This document shows positions 13,664 through 15,578 of a DNA stretch of 15,578 nucleotides, in pieces. The notes under the pieces were generated by a model, which saw nothing but the letters and a program-made list of their open reading frames with translations, did not search any database and had not been told where the DNA came from. The position numbers and the translations under genes were made by a program. Each line of letters starts with the position of its first letter. The stretch's first letter is position 1. The DNA lies in contig JBELIG010000061.1 in NCBI GenBank assembly GCA_042091035.1, forward strand, positions 1 to 15,578, in the 5' to 3' direction. Source of the DNA: AM-2324 sp042091035 (GTDB lineage Bacteria > Bacteroidota > Bacteroidia > Chitinophagales > Saprospiraceae).

Positions 13664-15058
13664 TTACTTTTGAATAATAAACTTCCTACTAAAAACAGTA
13701 CCCTCGGCACCGATTTGCAAGAAATATATTCCATTTGAAAGAGCTTCAGTATCTAAAGTATAAGCTCCAGCTCGATCTATTTTTAAATTTGTTATGACCT
13801 TTCCTAAGCCATTCAAGACAACAAGTTCTTTCTCTTTGTTATCCAGGTACTTAGCAAACTCTATTAAAACAAAATCTTGAGCAACGCTTGGTCGCACAGT
13901 AAACATATTCTCTGCCTGAGAAATATTGAATACATTAGTGGTAGTACAAGTACCGTCATCTACACAATTTCCAAAACAAGCTTGGATCGTCAGATCAGAA
14001 CTTGTTGCCGGAAGATAGCGATCATTGTAAGAATCTGGATCACCACATTCTAAACCTGCCAAATCCTCTTTACAACTCCAGTCTGGACAATTTCCGTTTA
14101 AGAAGGTGTAATGACTTGCAAAACCAGCAGGTTGTGTGGTAACAAATGTATAGATTCCGTCGCCATCCGGATCAACCATTGGATTGTCCCCTGGGGTTCC
14201 AAAATTACCACCTCCAGCAATAAATATACCGGCAGGATCAACATCAATTTCAGTAGTATTCAAATTGAATGTAATTTCGATAGAATCTGTAACTATAGTA
14301 CATGAACCGTCAGCATCACAAGTACCAAAACAGGCAAGAATTGTAGTATCCGATTGAATCGGAGGCATCAGTCTATCATTGTAATTAGCAGGATCGGCAC
14401 AAGGCTTTCCAGCTATATTTTCTTTACAACTCCAATCACCACAAGCACCATTAAGGAAGGTGTAGTGAGATGTAAAACCAGCCGGACGTGTAAACTCTGC
14501 AGTGTATACTCCATCTCCGTCTGGATCAGACATTGGATTATCTCCAGGAGAACCGAAACCAGAACCTCCAGCAATGAATATACCAGAAGGATCAATAGCA
14601 TCCATTAACTCTGTATTCAGCTCAATGGTAATAGTTACAGAATCCGTAACAATGGTGCATCCACCATCTGAATCACAGGTTCCAAAACATGCCTGAATCG
14701 TAGTGTCTTCTGTTACTGCAGATAAGAACCTGTCGTTGTAATTGTCTGGATCACCGCAAGGAAGTCCAAATAAATTTTCTTTACAACTCCAATCACCGCA
14801 ATTTCCGTTTAAGAATGCATAATGACTTGAAAAACCGGCATCTTTTTGAATTGTTATAGAATAAATACCATCGCCATCTGGATCTGTCATTAGGTTGTCC
14901 CCAGGAAAACCAAAACCAGAACCTCCAGCTATGTAAACCCCTGAAGGATCAACATTGTCAACAGTTTCCATATTCAATTCAAATGTAATATTAACCCCCT
15001 GTCCGTAAACAAAGCATGTTAATACTAGCGAAGTTAAAATCAGTAAATATTTTTTCAT
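13664..15058 (-). CDS. Secreted protein with three cysteine-rich glycan-binding-like repeats and T9SS tail
   Basis: The 464-residue product has a signal peptide (1-20, FVYG-Q), three tandem domains with a strict 119-residue period (about 22-140, 141-259, 260-375) and a type IX sorting domain (about 385-464, ending SRKFIIQK). Each domain starts with a strand like ITFELN, contains DPSGVYIAGG, a DPDGDG loop that looks able to bind calcium, HYxFLNG, and six cysteines at equal spacing (87, 92, 101, 124, 128, 134 in the first), presumably three disulfides. I know this domain from Bacteroidota beta-glucanases and related secreted proteins, where it is taken to bind carbohydrate; here it occurs without a catalytic domain. 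That suggests a cell-surface or released binder working with the GH5 enzyme encoded 81 nt downstream. The partial gene upstream ends 32 nt before this start, so co-transcription is likely. No enzymatic motif is visible. Confidence 0.8.
   Translation of the reverse strand: MKKYLLILTSLVLTCFVYGQGVNITFELNMETVDNVDPSGVYIAGGSGFGFPGDNLMTDPDGDGIYSITIQKDAGFSSHYAFLNGNCGDWSCKENLFGLPCGDPDNYNDRFLSAVTEDTTIQACFGTCDSDGGCTIVTDSVTITIELNTELMDAIDPSGIFIAGGSGFGSPGDNPMSDPDGDGVYTAEFTRPAGFTSHYTFLNGACGDWSCKENIAGKPCADPANYNDRLMPPIQSDTTILACFGTCDADGSCTIVTDSIEITFNLNTTEIDVDPAGIFIAGGGNFGTPGDNPMVDPDGDGIYTFVTTQPAGFASHYTFLNGNCPDWSCKEDLAGLECGDPDSYNDRYLPATSSDLTIQACFGNCVDDGTCTTTNVFNISQAENMFTVRPSVAQDFVLIEFAKYLDNKEKELVVLNGLGKVITNLKIDRAGAYTLDTEALSNGIYFLQIGAEGTVFSRKFIIQK
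13934..14995 (-). repeat. Three tandem 357-bp coding repeats
   Basis: The units lie at 14995-14639, 14638-14282 and 14281-13934 and encode the three 119-residue domains (the last one slightly shorter) of the secreted triple-repeat protein. Protein identity between units is high around SHYxFLNG..., WSCKE and CFGxC. The number of units could vary between strains by recombination. Confidence 0.8.
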
Positions 15059-15090
15059 AGTAAAACATTTAGTTAGTATATAATATATAA

Positions 15091-15578
15091 TTATAAAGCT
15101 CGTATTGTAACATTATCTATAGATACTCCTTCCGCTCCAAGGTTGGCACCACCTGATCGAATCACCAAAAAGGCCGAAACATCCTCGCTATATTCAAAGA
15201 TTCCATTCGAAGAACCGACACTGCAGCTCAACAATGCTAAAGGACCATCAAATGCCTCATTACCACATCCATCCCAAGTATTTAATCCCAATATGATTCC
15301 TCCACTTACATAATCTTGCCCTTCCACAGGAGCCGTTGTTCCAACATATACTTCAAACCAGCAATCGGACATGCCGCTACCTGAAATATCCATTTGCACT
15401 TGGTAGGTGGTATTAGCTTCTACTTCTACGGATTGATAAATACCCACATGTCCCCAGCCACCTCCAGTCCATGACGCTTTTCCGCCATCAAGCGAAACCT
15501 CAGCACCAGCGGAAATAGGCAATACTGTCCAGCCAGAATCATCCTCAAAAGTTCCATTTGAGACTAAATCTGCGCCTA
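15091..15578 (-). CDS. C-terminal part of a probable surface glycan-binding protein (partial, 5' end outside window)
   Basis: The frame is open to the right edge, so only the last 161 codons are seen. The visible part begins ADLVSNGTFEDDSGWTV, the classic opening of a CBM4/9-like jelly-roll module, and continues with WGHVGIYQSVEVEANTTYQVQMDISG, CWFEVYVGTTAPVEGQDY, LGLNTWDGCG and AFLVIRSGGANLG, ending SIDNVTIRAL. I recognise this C terminus from proteins that follow SusC/SusD pairs in Bacteroidota beta-glucan loci, often with PKD domains, which bind glycans on the outer membrane. There is no T9SS tail, which fits a lipoprotein exported by the ordinary route, but the N terminus is needed to confirm. 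The next gene starts 32 nt downstream. A TTG at 15522 is internal to the domain and is not the start. Confidence 0.72.
   Translation of the reverse strand, partial: GADLVSNGTFEDDSGWTVLPISAGAEVSLDGGKASWTGGGWGHVGIYQSVEVEANTTYQVQMDISGSGMSDCWFEVYVGTTAPVEGQDYVSGGIILGLNTWDGCGNEAFDGPLALLSCSVGSSNGIFEYSEDVSAFLVIRSGGANLGAEGVSIDNVTIRAL

Noticed and set aside
13934..14995. Tandem repeats as a CRISPR or satellite array
   Set aside because: The 357-bp units are coding, in frame, and equal three protein domains.
15091..15522. Complete 143-residue protein starting at a TTG
   Set aside because: The reading frame stays open to the window edge, and the residues before the TTG (LVSNGTFEDDSGW) are the conserved opening of the module.

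Overview
The window reads as part of a draft genome of a Bacteroidota bacterium, probably a marine or polysaccharide-degrading member of the Cytophagia/Flavobacteriia type. Support: the DNA is AT-rich; starts have few Shine-Dalgarno sequences; two secreted proteins end in type IX secretion (T9SS) sorting domains; and the right end looks like a beta-glucan utilisation locus. A run of exactly 100 N shows that this is a scaffold with a placeholder gap.

Left edge (1-3742, minus strand): three overlapping genes form jetA-jetB-jetC of a type I Wadjet anti-plasmid/SMC-like defence system. jetC runs off the left edge, so only its N-terminal 543 codons are visible. jetD, if present, would lie beyond position 1. 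A candidate Bacteroidota-type promoter precedes jetA.

Middle left (3784-5899): a secreted protein with a C-terminal bacterial SH3 domain is followed, going upstream, by a 532-bp gene-free stretch rich in structure. It holds a probable structured RNA on the minus strand ending in an intrinsic terminator, two palindromes, a 14-nt repeated motif and a pair of 13-nt direct repeats spaced 21 bp apart. The direct repeats lie upstream of the next gene.

Centre (5900-10629): an SLC13/DASS carboxylate:Na+ symporter gene (plus strand) converges with, and overlaps by 4 bp, an O6-alkylguanine-DNA alkyltransferase gene. Then come minus-strand genes for a small alpha/beta-hydrolase and a divergent SAM methyltransferase (4 nt apart, a likely transcriptional unit), an NMT1/THI5-like substrate-binding protein broken by the assembly gap, and a calcineurin-like metallophosphoesterase.

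Right (10853-15578, minus strand): a three-gene set for extracellular glycan capture and cleavage. It comprises the 3' end of a probable surface glycan-binding protein, a secreted protein with three 119-residue cysteine-rich repeats plus a T9SS tail, and a 909-residue GH5 enzyme with two CBM6-like modules plus a T9SS tail. Hairpins resembling terminators lie between the second and third genes and after the third. The genes fit a pattern in which binding proteins and a beta-glucanase-like enzyme act together at the cell surface.

The best-supported defence system here, Wadjet, is already described. The least explained item is the structured noncoding region at 5457-5675.
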